A program made the position numbers and the translations under genes. The notes under the pieces were generated by a model, which saw only the letters and a program-made list of their open reading frames with translations, was not told where the DNA came from and did not search any database. This document shows, piece after piece, positions 17,422 through 26,617 of a DNA stretch of 42,671 nt. This DNA is from Acidobacteriota bacterium (GTDB taxonomy: Bacteria; Acidobacteriota; Terriglobia; Acidiferrales; UBA7541). Each line of letters starts with the position of its first letter. The first letter of the stretch is position 1. The DNA is taken from NCBI GenBank assembly GCA_013287135.1, contig JABDEK010000030.1:1-42671 (forward strand). Direction: 5' to 3'.

Positions 17422-17973
17422 GTGAACAAAAACACAGGCCTGGCAATGGTTTTCTTTCTTCTACTTGGGATTCCCATCTTCGCCCAGACAGATAGCCAAT
17501 GGGTCCTTGAACAATCCACCCTCACCTATCACGTGACTCACCCGCTGCATCAGGTTGACGGTGTTAGCCACGCGGCACGAGGCAAGGGGGTTTGCCATGC
17601 CGGGCAATGCGACTTCTTAATTGCGGTTCCAGTCAAAACATTTGATTCCGGGGACAGCAACCGCGATCTTCACATGCTGCAGGTGACGCGTGGTGGGCAA
17701 TTCCCGATGGTAACTGTCCGCACTCGATTGCCCGAAAGCGCGTCCGCATCAGCGACGATCCATGCAGACCTGGAGATCCAATTTGCCGGACAAACCGCGA
17801 AGTATGACCAAGTCCTGTTCCAACAGAAAAGCCAGGGAAACGAGATCCGGATAACTGGAACTATTCCGGCCATACTAACCGATTTCAAGATTGATCCACC
17901 GTCGCTGTTAACTGTAGCTGTGAAGAACGAGATGCCGGTGCGAGTGGAAATGACTTGGCAAAGGCAGAAATGA
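17422..17973 (+). CDS. YceI-family exported lipocalin-like protein
   Basis: GTG 17422 has AAAGAGG at 17411-17417 upstream, overlapping the stop of the previous gene. The 183-residue product has a signal peptide (about 1-21) and the YceI beta-barrel pattern: Q-W-V-L-E-Q-S-T-L-T-Y-H-V at the start, F-D-S-G-D-x-N-R-D-L-H-M in the middle and a final F-K-I-D-P-P segment. YceI proteins bind polyisoprenoid lipids in the periplasm. The start of the mature protein contains C-H-A-G-Q-C, possibly a disulfide pair. It is probably co-transcribed with the upstream CPR/membrane-helix gene. Confidence 0.85.
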   Translation: MNKNTGLAMVFFLLLGIPIFAQTDSQWVLEQSTLTYHVTHPLHQVDGVSHAARGKGVCHAGQCDFLIAVPVKTFDSGDSNRDLHMLQVTRGGQFPMVTVRTRLPESASASATIHADLEIQFAGQTAKYDQVLFQQKSQGNEIRITGTIPAILTDFKIDPPSLLTVAVKNEMPVRVEMTWQRQK

Positions 17974-18352
17974 CATGGCGTTAGGATCCGGTGCGATGTT
18001 GGGAGACAGGCCGGTTGCCGCCGTTAGCCTTCGCACTTTGAGAGGGATCGCGTTTTGTACCGCGGAGCAGCTTATGCCTTTGACAAACTTGTTGTGCCGT
18101 TGGGTACCCAGCTGATCGTTCCGAGCTTCACCCCCTGGCAATCGAAAGCCGGACGAAATCGATGAGCACGTAGCTTTGCCGGTCATGTTTTTGCAGGTTT
18201 GCTAGCCAAACTTTTCTTTTTCTTTCTCGCCTCAGCGCTTCCGCTCAGCTTCGCGGGTTCAACTACCTCATGAAATCATAAGATTATTCGGCGTGCTGGA
18301 ACAAAGCTCAGACAACGGCTCGTCGATGTTTTGTGTCCATCGCATAAAGATA
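17974..18352. other. Intergenic stretch with a possible coding remnant
   Basis: There is no intact gene in these 379 bp. On the plus strand, about 18037-18163, one frame reads E-R-D-R-V-L-Y-R-G-A-A-Y-A-F-D-K-L-V-V-P-L-G-T-Q before a TGA. It looks like a broken coding piece but cannot be assigned. A pyrimidine-rich tract (18206-18230) lies between the convergent neighbouring genes. No clear terminator hairpin is seen. Confidence 0.4.
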
Positions 18353-20593
18353 TCATTCGCGACTCGCCATGACGGGCGCCCTGCGCGCTGTGGCGAGCCC
18401 GCCAGGCCACCAGTTCCAATCGCCTGCAATACGAAGGAGCGCAGGACCGATCACAATACGAACGAGTGTCGCGTCAATCAACACGGCGACCGCCAACGTA
18501 AATCCGATCATCTTGACCACCAGGAAATCTCCGAAGGTGAATGCCGCAAATACCACGATCATGATCGCGGCGGCGCTCGTAATCAGGCCTGCGGTTCTAG
18601 CCAGAGCCTCCGGGATGGCATCCATTTCACTCAGCCCGCTCCTTCTGGCTTCGAGAACGCGTGCGACCAGAAATACCTCGTAATCCATGCTTAATCCGAA
18701 GACGATGGCAAAGGCGACAATCGGAACAAGGGGAAACACGCTGCCGGTCCCCCCAGGAACTCCCAGGAAGCTGCTTCCGTGTCCGTCTTGGATAACGAAA
18801 ACCAATGCTCCGAAGGAGGCCGCGACCGAGAATAGGTTCAGTGCGATGGCCTTCACGGCGGCGAAGATCGATCGGAACCCGCAGAGCAGAGCAAGGAGCG
18901 TCCCCCCCACTACCAGCGCCATTACGGAGGGAAAGCGATCTCTGATAATCGTTTCATAATCGGCGTTGAGTGCCGGGATGCCCCCAACGAGAAGGGTTGC
19001 GCCAGACACTCCGGTGAGAGCTGGCGCGCCGGTCTTACGGAGCTCCCGCACCCAGCTGACTTGGTCGCGCAGGGAGACCGAACTCGCGGGTAACACCTCA
19101 AGCAGCGCCGCTCGTCCGTCACTACTCAGGAACGTTCGACGCGTCTCCCGCGAGAGGTCAGGGAGCGAAGACCGGTTGTTCTCCGCAATCGTAGTTATGG
19201 AAATCACGCGGTCACAGCGAGGGTCGCTCGCGAGCCGCTTGGTGAGACGATCCAGCGCATTCCACCCCGCGTCGGTTTGCGCGACGGAATCCGTTGGAAG
19301 ATCGACAATGACGCGCAACGATTCAACAACGCCGCCCCGGTCCATCCGTTCAAGGGTGTGGAGCGCATGGACTGATTCCGCCGCCTGCGGAAGCCAATCC
19401 CCTCGGGGGAGGCTGGTATCCAGTCGTCTGACCTGCCAGGCGAGCAGAAGCAACGGAGTACCTGCCACAACGAGGGCAAGCCAGGGATGCGCGACAACCA
19501 TCTTTCCCCATTGCCGCCAGAGATTTCCCGTACGCGCGGCCCGACGCGCATCCAACTTTGGAGTAAAGGGCAATCGGCCAAGATCAATCCGCGGACCGAG
19601 CAGCAGCAGCGCTGCCGGAACGAGGGTATTGGTAAGCAACACACTCATTCCCGTCACCAGGAATCCCGCGACACCGATGGAACGGATTTCGCTGATCGGA
19701 ACCGTCAAGAGGGCTAGAAATCCGATAGCTACCGTTGAGGCTGAAATCAAGAGCGTGCGACCTGCCTGACGTGCCGCGATGACCGAGGCCGCGGGTCCGT
19801 CGTGCCCGGCGGAAATCGCTTCCCGGAAGCGGCTGATCATGAGGAGCGCGTAGTCGATTCCCAGGCCCAGGCCAAGCATGGTGGCCAAATTCTGAACCAG
19901 AATGGACAAGTGCCAGCGCTGGGCCAGGAATCCCGTAATCGCCAGAGTGGTCGCGATGGCAAGCTGGCCAACCGCCAATGGAATCAGGGCGGCGATCAGG
20001 CTTCCAAAAGCCAGCAGCAGAAGCGCGAGGGTCGCCGGGATCACCAGGCTTTCGCCGCGATGCACGTCGGCGGCGCTCGCTTTCCTAATATCGAAATTCA
20101 GTGGAATCTCGCCTGTGAGTTCGAGCTTCACCGCCGGATAACGGCCCCGCAGTTGATTTTCAAGCGAGCTTGCCAGCTGGTGAAGCTCCGGAACAAGCGA
20201 CTCGACTGGACCGCCGGTCGACGTGAGTCCCACGAGAACAAACGTTCCCCCTCCCCGGCCCAGAAAAATCGGATCGCGCAACTCGAGATAGGACACCACT
20301 CCTGAAACGCCGGGTTGCTCTCTCAGTCCTGCCACGATGGTTTCTAACGCTTGCCCGCCTTCCTCCGAATCCGCAGGCGGGAGTCCCTCGATTACCAGGA
20401 CAACGCGGTCCACAAACGGCGACCGAAAACGACTGGCCAGCTCTTCCCGGACAGTTTCAGCTTGGCTCCCTTCGACACGGGTTGCGGTCTCCAGGTGGCG
20501 CTCCGCGTGAAAAGAGAATGGAAGAAGTGCGATGGCTGCTGTGAGGACGATCCCTGACACCCAAAAACGGCGCACATCCATAGCTATTATCAT
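18353..20593 (-). CDS. MMPL-family (RND-type) membrane exporter
   Basis: This is a 746-residue MMPL protein, or 742 residues from the ATG at 20581. It has the duplicated RND layout: one N-terminal helix, a large periplasmic loop, then a block of five or six helices. This is followed by a second helix (about 345), a second loop and a second helix block. The G-L-G-I-D-Y-A-L-L-M-I-S-R-F-R-E motif and its second copy F-G-L-S-M-D-Y-E-V-F-L-V-A-R contain the aspartate used for proton coupling. Family members export lipids, hopanoids or hydrophobic compounds. It points away from the exported protein gene at 20722 and is separated from the lipid cluster by that gene, so linkage is only suggestive. 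Confidence 0.9.
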   Translation of the reverse strand: MIIAMDVRRFWVSGIVLTAAIALLPFSFHAERHLETATRVEGSQAETVREELASRFRSPFVDRVVLVIEGLPPADSEEGGQALETIVAGLREQPGVSGVVSYLELRDPIFLGRGGGTFVLVGLTSTGGPVESLVPELHQLASSLENQLRGRYPAVKLELTGEIPLNFDIRKASAADVHRGESLVIPATLALLLLAFGSLIAALIPLAVGQLAIATTLAITGFLAQRWHLSILVQNLATMLGLGLGIDYALLMISRFREAISAGHDGPAASVIAARQAGRTLLISASTVAIGFLALLTVPISEIRSIGVAGFLVTGMSVLLTNTLVPAALLLLGPRIDLGRLPFTPKLDARRAARTGNLWRQWGKMVVAHPWLALVVAGTPLLLLAWQVRRLDTSLPRGDWLPQAAESVHALHTLERMDRGGVVESLRVIVDLPTDSVAQTDAGWNALDRLTKRLASDPRCDRVISITTIAENNRSSLPDLSRETRRTFLSSDGRAALLEVLPASSVSLRDQVSWVRELRKTGAPALTGVSGATLLVGGIPALNADYETIIRDRFPSVMALVVGGTLLALLCGFRSIFAAVKAIALNLFSVAASFGALVFVIQDGHGSSFLGVPGGTGSVFPLVPIVAFAIVFGLSMDYEVFLVARVLEARRSGLSEMDAIPEALARTAGLITSAAAIMIVVFAAFTFGDFLVVKMIGFTLAVAVLIDATLVRIVIGPALLRIAGDWNWWPGGLATARRAPVMASRE

Positions 20594-20721
20594 GTCATAT
20601 CACACAAGATCGTCGTCACCAAAACTTCCCGTGGCGCCTAAGAACCACAAGGGCGAAAGAGGTGCTCGGTCCGGAACCGGTTCATGCGTTTGCGCTTAGT
20701 TTCGCAAGTTTACACTTGCGC

Positions 20722-21561
20722 ATGACTCACGTACGGAGCTATCTGAATCTGCTAAACTTCCCCATCGATTTAGGAGGATCAATTCGTACCTTATTATTGC
20801 TCGGACTGCTCGCCGCCATCCAAGCTGGAGTGGCCGACCCTCGCCTTGGCGGGTGGACGCTCATCTCCGCGCAGTCTAGTCTGGATCCTCCGAACCGGCT
20901 CTCCATAACACCTCTACATGACGGGGTGCATGTAGTCATGTCGGGCGAAACCCATATCGATTTCACTGCGAATTGGAACGGACACGAATCGTCCGCACCA
21001 GGCAATCTCGCGTTCAATCAAATTGAGCTGCGCAGGATCAATAAGAGGCAGGCGGAGGTCAAGGAGGAAAAGGATGGAACTGTTGTGGCGACGGTTCGCG
21101 AAAAACTTTCGAATGATGGGAACGAGCTGACGACTACGACCGCAACCAGGGGCCACGCCGATCAGATCACCGTGTGGACGCGAAGCGGAGGTACGAAGGT
21201 CGCCAGTGACCTCTTCGCAGGCGAATGGACCCAGGATCTCAGCAAGACCCGTTTGCGCCAAGGTTTGGTGCTCAAAATCGAGTCGGACGGAAGCGGTGGG
21301 ATCCGTTTTTTGGGTGACTTCAGCTATACCGCCCGTTTTGACGGAAAGCAATACGATCTAAAGAACTCGCGCAATGACACCGTGACGCTTGAACTTGTCG
21401 ATCCTCACACGGTGGACGCGAGCTACCGGCGGGACGATCAACTCACTCAAAAGGATAGGTGGGTGGTTTCCGCGGAAGGGCAGCAGATGACACTATCCAC
21501 CACAGGCACGTTGGAAACGGGCCAGCGGGTAACGGAGAAGCTCTTGTTTAAGAAGCAGTAG
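20722..21561 (+). CDS. Exported beta-rich protein of unknown function
   Basis: ATG 20722 is preferred to a GTG at 20662 because it leaves a signal peptide (hydrophobic L-L-L-L-G-L-L-A-A-I-Q-A-G, cut near residue 38). The 279-residue protein then reads G-G-W-T-L-I-S-A-Q-S-S-L-D-P and later F-A-G-E-W-T-Q-D-L-S-K-T-R. This is a repeated pattern of two lipocalin-like halves seen in many Acidobacteriota exported proteins of unknown function. The rest is alternating beta strands rich in threonine and charged residues. The 3' end overlaps the convergent megaenzyme gene by 14 nt. Confidence 0.7.
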   Translation: MTHVRSYLNLLNFPIDLGGSIRTLLLLGLLAAIQAGVADPRLGGWTLISAQSSLDPPNRLSITPLHDGVHVVMSGETHIDFTANWNGHESSAPGNLAFNQIELRRINKRQAEVKEEKDGTVVATVREKLSNDGNELTTTTATRGHADQITVWTRSGGTKVASDLFAGEWTQDLSKTRLRQGLVLKIESDGSGGIRFLGDFSYTARFDGKQYDLKNSRNDTVTLELVDPHTVDASYRRDDQLTQKDRWVVSAEGQQMTLSTTGTLETGQRVTEKLLFKKQ

Positions 21562-24500
21562 TGGATATCGCATCTGTGCAGTCCAGAAGCCGATCGCTCG
21601 CTGACACCGCGTTGACCTCACGAGCCGCGACCGAAATGATCCCCCTGCGATACATGAATTTCAGAATGCCGTTGACCGTATCTTCCAGAGACGGATCTGC
21701 TTTGCCCCACACGGAGGCATCGCGGGCCATTTGATAAGAAGAGCTGTCATAGCGTTTGAACTCCATCGCAGAGATGTTGTCGACAGAGCCCACCAAAAAA
21801 TCCAGCAGCGGAAAGAGAAGATCTTCCTTTCGGCATCTCCGGATCAGCTCGGGAACGAAGTCGGGAAGCCTGAATGTTTCGAATTGCCGGCCAGTCGCTT
21901 TGGTAATAAGCCCGGTAATATCCATCATGTTCGAATAATCGTCCCGCGTGACATGGTAAGTCTTATTCGCTGTGCCGGGAGTGGTAGAGATCGCAACGAT
22001 GTTGTTCGCCACAATGTCCGCCGGAACAAAGCTGACCTGGTTGAGAGTATCAACGCCAATGCCGTGATTCACCATGAAGGCAACCAAGCGAACGGCGATA
22101 TCGAAGTTGTTGCCTCCGCCCGTGACGGAAGGACTCACCAGAGCAGGCCGGAAAATCCGCGCGGAAAGTCCCCGGCTGCGCGCGTCGACAACCACCTGTT
22201 CCGCTACCCACTTTGATTGGCTGTACCCAAAATCGAGCAGCTCCATATTCTCGTTCAGGTCGCTCTCATTCAGGACTGATTTGACCGCCCAGCCAAACAC
22301 GAAGGTAGTCGAGACATAATTGAACTCTTTGGGCCTTCCCTCGAACGCCAATCTTACGACCTCATTGGTTCCCAGTACGTTCGCGTCACGCATCAGGTCG
22401 TAGTTGAACAGGTAATTCACGGTTGCACCGTTGTGGAACACCGTGTCGATTTCACTCGCGAGGAAATCCCACACGTCCTGCGTCAGGCCCAGCTTTGGCT
22501 GTCCTAGATCGCCGCAGACGGGGATCACCCGAGCTTCGAACATCTCCTTCAGATCTACCCCGCAAGGTCCCATTGACTCCATTGCAGCTCGCAGTCTTTG
22601 CCTACCCTGCTTTTCGTCGGAAGACCTGACAAGAACATAGATCTTCGCTCGTGTCTGTTCCAGCAAGCTTTTCATGAAAAATGGCCCTAGGAAGCCGGTC
22701 CCGCCGGTGAGCAGCACCTGATTCAGCATCGGTATCTCCGGCGTGGGCAAAGGCACCGGAGGCTCGAAGATCAGCTTCCGGTCATTGCTCATCATCTGCT
22801 TCTCAGCGGCGCACTGCTCTTCACGGAAAGCCGCAAGGGAATGACGCAGATGAACCAGTGCCTCTTCGGGAGCGCTCTTCAACTGTTCGGCTAGTCCAAA
22901 CAGCTCCGCTACGCCGACACGCTGAATGACACCAATATCTACCTGCCTCGCCAGCATCTCGGCGCCTTTATCTTTCAGGAGTTCTTTGAGCTCATGCATG
23001 AACACAACAAGATCCAGGGAATCCAGTCCAGCTTCGACGAGGTTGCACGATTCCAGACCTGTCAGGCTGTACCTGGCTTTCAATTCGGCGAAAGAGGAAT
23101 GCATGTCGGAATCGGACGCGGAGTTCCCGGCGTTCTTCTCCCGCGAAAAGTCGGAAAGAACGGTGAACTGACCTTGCAGCCACATCTGCTTGGTCTTATG
23201 GCGCATAATCTTACCCGAACTCGTTCTCGGAATCGCACGAGGCCCGATGAGGGAAATCACCGCCACTTCCACGTTGAGATAATTCCGGACCGCGGCGGCA
23301 ATCTTTCGTGCATCGGGAAGCGCCCTAGGATTTTTGACTTCGGCGACGATTGCCAGCGCAGGTTCGCTGTCTTCCTGAATCTGGAACGCGGCGACGCAGT
23401 TGTGCCGGATCAGACCGGATGATTTCTCCACAACGTTCTCAAGGTCGTGTGGGTAATAGTTTTGCCCGCGGAGAATAATCATGTCCTTGATGCGGCCGCA
23501 GACGTAGAGTTCGCCGTCGTGGAAGAATCCTATGTCGCCGGTCCGAAGGTAGCCGTCGTCATAGGGAGTATCGTCCACAAGCCGCGCGCGAAACTGCTTC
23601 AGAGTCAATTCCGGATTATTCCAGTAACCTCGGCACTTACCGCTTCCGGCGACCCAAATTTCGCCGGTGCGCTCTGGCTTAAGAGCGAAATGCCCTTCCG
23701 GATCCACGATCTTGACGTCGAGACCCGGGAGCGGCGTTCCACAACTGACAATCTGCGTGGCCCCCCCGATTTCAGAGACCTCCGTAGTCATGCGGGCCGT
23801 CCCCAGGGCCAGCGCACGCTTGTTGACGGAAACGATGTTGCGACCACCCAGTGAAACCGCCAGAGTATTCTCGGCCAGCCCGTAGGCGACATAGAAACTC
23901 TCGGACTTGAGTCCATAGGACTGAAACGCTTCTAGAAACCGGGTGTAGGTATCCGGCTTTACGGGTTCCGCGGCACACATCAAAACGCGAAGCGAGCTGA
24001 GATCACAAGCCTCCAGGCTCTCCTTGGAAAGCCTCCCGGCGCGCAGGCAATAGTCGTAGGCGAAGTTGGGGGCAGCCGTGGCGGTGGCGCGGTAGGTCGT
24101 CATCGCATTGAACCACAGGATCGGCCGCTGAATGAAGTCCATGGAAGCGAACCCGTACGTCGTGCCACCTTTCAGTGCTGGATATAGGTAGCACCCGATC
24201 AGTCCCATATCGTGATACTGCGGAAGCCAGGAAACGACGACCGGCGCGGGATGGTCGATCACGAGCGGACACGTATTCAGGATGTTTTCGTGCGTCACGA
24301 TCACGCCCTTGGGCTCCATGGTCGAACCCGACGTGTACTGGAGAAACAAGATCTTCGAAGGATCGACAGCCGGTCGGTCCGAAATCGCATCCACGAAATC
24401 TTCCGTGGCGATCCACGGAAGACCGGAAATGTAATCTACGTCGACGCCGCACGCCGAGACTCCACTTCTGGCGAGATTCGTCTTGAGGGATGCGTGGTAG

Positions 24501-24865
24501 TCTCTGCTCGTTAAGATCCCCGCCGCCTGGCAATCCTTTGCGATGTGGACCATTTTGTATAGGGCGCTCTGGAAGCCACGCGAACTGGGGGGATAGACCG
24601 GCACGGGGATCAATCCGGCGCGCACGCAGCCAAAGAATGCGCAGATCATTTCGAGCCCCGGCGGGTACGCAAGCAGGAGCCGGTCGCCCACCGCGAAACG
24701 ACCCTCTTTCCACAAATGTGCCGCGATCGCCTGCGCTCGGCGGAGAAACGACGCGTAGGTGTAGCTTTCGATCGGATCGCCGTTTACATCAAGGTACGAA
24801 TAAAGGAGTTTGTCCGGGTGCTCATCTGCCAACCTATCCAGGTGGCCCAAAATTGACGCCGTCAT
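21548..24865 (-). CDS. Fatty acyl-AMP ligase / acyl carrier / thioester reductase megaenzyme
   Basis: The 1105-residue protein activates a fatty acid, loads it on its own carrier domain and releases it reductively. ATG 24865 follows GGAGG by 11 nt; a TTG at 24868 is an alternative. Residues 1-580 form the adenylating domain with T-S-G-S-T (178-182), the FAAL-type W-L-P-Q-Y-H-D-M-G-L, and the R-T-G-D-I-G segment. Residues about 590-670 form the carrier domain with G-L-D-S-L and phosphopantetheine serine S616. Residues 715-1080 form the NAD-binding reductase with T-G-G-T-G-F-L-G (720-727) and catalytic Y881-x3-K885. The product would be a fatty aldehyde or, after a second reduction, an alcohol. 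A desaturase and P450 gene face it. ElbD-type ether-lipid enzymes have a similar order plus an acyltransferase, which is absent here. Confidence 0.9.
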   Translation of the reverse strand: MTASILGHLDRLADEHPDKLLYSYLDVNGDPIESYTYASFLRRAQAIAAHLWKEGRFAVGDRLLLAYPPGLEMICAFFGCVRAGLIPVPVYPPSSRGFQSALYKMVHIAKDCQAAGILTSRDYHASLKTNLARSGVSACGVDVDYISGLPWIATEDFVDAISDRPAVDPSKILFLQYTSGSTMEPKGVIVTHENILNTCPLVIDHPAPVVVSWLPQYHDMGLIGCYLYPALKGGTTYGFASMDFIQRPILWFNAMTTYRATATAAPNFAYDYCLRAGRLSKESLEACDLSSLRVLMCAAEPVKPDTYTRFLEAFQSYGLKSESFYVAYGLAENTLAVSLGGRNIVSVNKRALALGTARMTTEVSEIGGATQIVSCGTPLPGLDVKIVDPEGHFALKPERTGEIWVAGSGKCRGYWNNPELTLKQFRARLVDDTPYDDGYLRTGDIGFFHDGELYVCGRIKDMIILRGQNYYPHDLENVVEKSSGLIRHNCVAAFQIQEDSEPALAIVAEVKNPRALPDARKIAAAVRNYLNVEVAVISLIGPRAIPRTSSGKIMRHKTKQMWLQGQFTVLSDFSREKNAGNSASDSDMHSSFAELKARYSLTGLESCNLVEAGLDSLDLVVFMHELKELLKDKGAEMLARQVDIGVIQRVGVAELFGLAEQLKSAPEEALVHLRHSLAAFREEQCAAEKQMMSNDRKLIFEPPVPLPTPEIPMLNQVLLTGGTGFLGPFFMKSLLEQTRAKIYVLVRSSDEKQGRQRLRAAMESMGPCGVDLKEMFEARVIPVCGDLGQPKLGLTQDVWDFLASEIDTVFHNGATVNYLFNYDLMRDANVLGTNEVVRLAFEGRPKEFNYVSTTFVFGWAVKSVLNESDLNENMELLDFGYSQSKWVAEQVVVDARSRGLSARIFRPALVSPSVTGGGNNFDIAVRLVAFMVNHGIGVDTLNQVSFVPADIVANNIVAISTTPGTANKTYHVTRDDYSNMMDITGLITKATGRQFETFRLPDFVPELIRRCRKEDLLFPLLDFLVGSVDNISAMEFKRYDSSSYQMARDASVWGKADPSLEDTVNGILKFMYRRGIISVAAREVNAVSASDRLLDCTDAISTTAS

Positions 24866-25364
24866 CAATCAGCGATCCTCCAATGTTGAATAGAACGCAA
24901 GTCAGTAAACGAAACATCCCTCCCCAGCAAGCCAGCTGAACCGCGATTGAGTTTGAAAGTGCAGACCTGAAATGTAGGCCGACTGTGAGAATGTGTGCGT
25001 AATTTTTTCTCAGCATAAGCGTCGCTCGACGCTCTGGGGAACGGATGGTTTACTTTTTTGCCGCACAGGGACGCGGAGGGGACTTGCGCAGCTGCGCCGA
25101 CGTCCTATGGTCCCTTGCAAGAAGCCCTGTTCGTTATGGTTCATTGATAGTTATATGTTAGCAAACCATTTTGGACAATGCCATGTGTCGTCGCTTTCAC
25201 CGCTTCCACCACTGCACCTAGGCATCCTCCGTTCCGAATGTTCTTGATTGTCTTTACGGGCTCGCATTAAAATTATGCTGCGAGGTTGTCGGCGGCGCAG
25301 CGCCAATTTCGCTGAGGGTCAGGACCAGGGATGCGATGTATGGAACGCGTCGGGCCCAATTAGC
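24866..25364. promoter_or_regulatory. Divergent control region between the megaenzyme and desaturase genes
   Basis: These 499 bp separate the oppositely oriented megaenzyme and desaturase genes and carry no recognisable gene. A perfect 12-bp palindrome, GCGCAGCTGCGC, lies at 25086-25097 and a ten-base inverted repeat, GTCGCTCGAC, at 25021-25030. Either could be an operator. No convincing -35/-10 pair is proposed. A shared regulator for both directions is an inference from the layout. Confidence 0.45.
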
Positions 25365-26519
25365 ATGATCGCGGAGGCGCCGGTGACGTTCGAAACCGAA
25401 GCGGTGATCACCCAAGAGCCGGAGACGGCGGATCTGGTACCATCGGAAACCTCAGTGGCGTCGTTTATCGAACCGGTCGATGCATCTTCCTTTCCGAAAG
25501 TCTTACGTCGCCGCCTGGATAAGTTTTTTGCCGACCACAACATTACTCCCAAAGCGGACCATGCGATGTGGGTCAAGATCGCTGTGGGCCTGGCAGTCCT
25601 CGCGGGCACCTGGATTGCTCTGTATGCGCTGAGGCCCGGTTCATGGAAGTTTGTGGCCCTCTACCTTTTAGGTGGCCTCGCCCAGACATTCCTTTTGCTG
25701 AACATCGCCCATGACAGCAATCACAACGCCATCTCGTCCCGGCCGCGCGTCAACAAAACCCTGAACTATGTCTTCGATTTGTGCGGAATCAGCTCGTACA
25801 TGTGGCGTATCCTCCATCATCGGGGCCATCACTCCTGCATCAATCTCCACGGCGAGGATGATGCGCTTTCGGGACGCGGCATCTTTCGCTTTACCCCCTA
25901 TGAATCCCGCGCGCCATGGCACCGGTTCCAGCACATCTATGCGCTGTTCTTTTATGCACTGTTCTCTCTCGACTATGTGTTCTTCAGGGACTTCGAAAGC
26001 TTTTTCTTCCCGTCCCACGAATATCTGAAACGCGCCAAACATTCTCTGCGCGAATATGCCATTCTCGTTGCCGGCAAGGGCTTCTACCTCATTTACATGC
26101 TTGTCTTGCCGGTGATGGTGCTTGGAAAATCACCTCTGCTGGTCGCCGGGGCGTTCCTCCTGGTCCATTTGTTCATCGGTTTAGCCGTAACGCTTGTATT
26201 CCAGACGACGCACACCATCGACAGCACCTACTTTCCCTCGGACCGCGCTGAGTTTGACAACGGCGTGTATCACATCTTCGCAACAACGGCCGATTATGCG
26301 ACGGAAAACCCGCTCGTCGGTTGGCTCGCGGGCGGGCTCAACCATCACATCGTCCACCATCTGTGCCCTTTCGTGTGCCATACCCACTATGCCCCGCTGA
26401 CCAGGATCGTGAAGGAGACCGCCGAAGAGTTTGGGGTTCCCTATCGGCAGCACCCCACCATGACGCGGGCAATCCGGCATCATCTGATACTCTTGAAGCA
26501 ATTGGGGAACGAAAACTGA
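25365..26519 (+). CDS. Membrane fatty-acid desaturase
   Basis: The 384-residue di-iron membrane enzyme introduces a double bond, or possibly a hydroxyl or triple bond, into a lipid-bound acyl chain. ATG 25365 is chosen because residues encoded upstream look non-coding. Hydrophobic helices at about 65-83, 93-110, 200-215 and 240-285 flank three histidine boxes: H116-x3-H120, H151-H152-x2-H155-H156 and H327-H328-x2-H331-H332. The third box is N-H-H-I-V-H-H-L-C-P. This is the acyl-lipid/linoleoyl-CoA-desaturase branch. Because it is next to a carrier-protein-containing acyl activating enzyme and a P450, an acyl-carrier-bound substrate is likely, as in JamB-type enzymes. That is inference. Confidence 0.9.
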   Translation: MIAEAPVTFETEAVITQEPETADLVPSETSVASFIEPVDASSFPKVLRRRLDKFFADHNITPKADHAMWVKIAVGLAVLAGTWIALYALRPGSWKFVALYLLGGLAQTFLLLNIAHDSNHNAISSRPRVNKTLNYVFDLCGISSYMWRILHHRGHHSCINLHGEDDALSGRGIFRFTPYESRAPWHRFQHIYALFFYALFSLDYVFFRDFESFFFPSHEYLKRAKHSLREYAILVAGKGFYLIYMLVLPVMVLGKSPLLVAGAFLLVHLFIGLAVTLVFQTTHTIDSTYFPSDRAEFDNGVYHIFATTADYATENPLVGWLAGGLNHHIVHHLCPFVCHTHYAPLTRIVKETAEEFGVPYRQHPTMTRAIRHHLILLKQLGNEN

Positions 26520-26617
26520 TTCTGAGCATTTTATCTTTTACCTATGGCCGCGCTACCACTTCCTACAAGTGACATGAAATCACCTGCGGTTCAAGGCAAG
26601 TATCAGGACGGCTGGGT

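Noticed and set aside
18369..19769. Long plus-strand open frames opposite the MMPL gene
   Set aside because: They are rich in R, S and T from antisense reading of a GC-rich coding region, with no motif.
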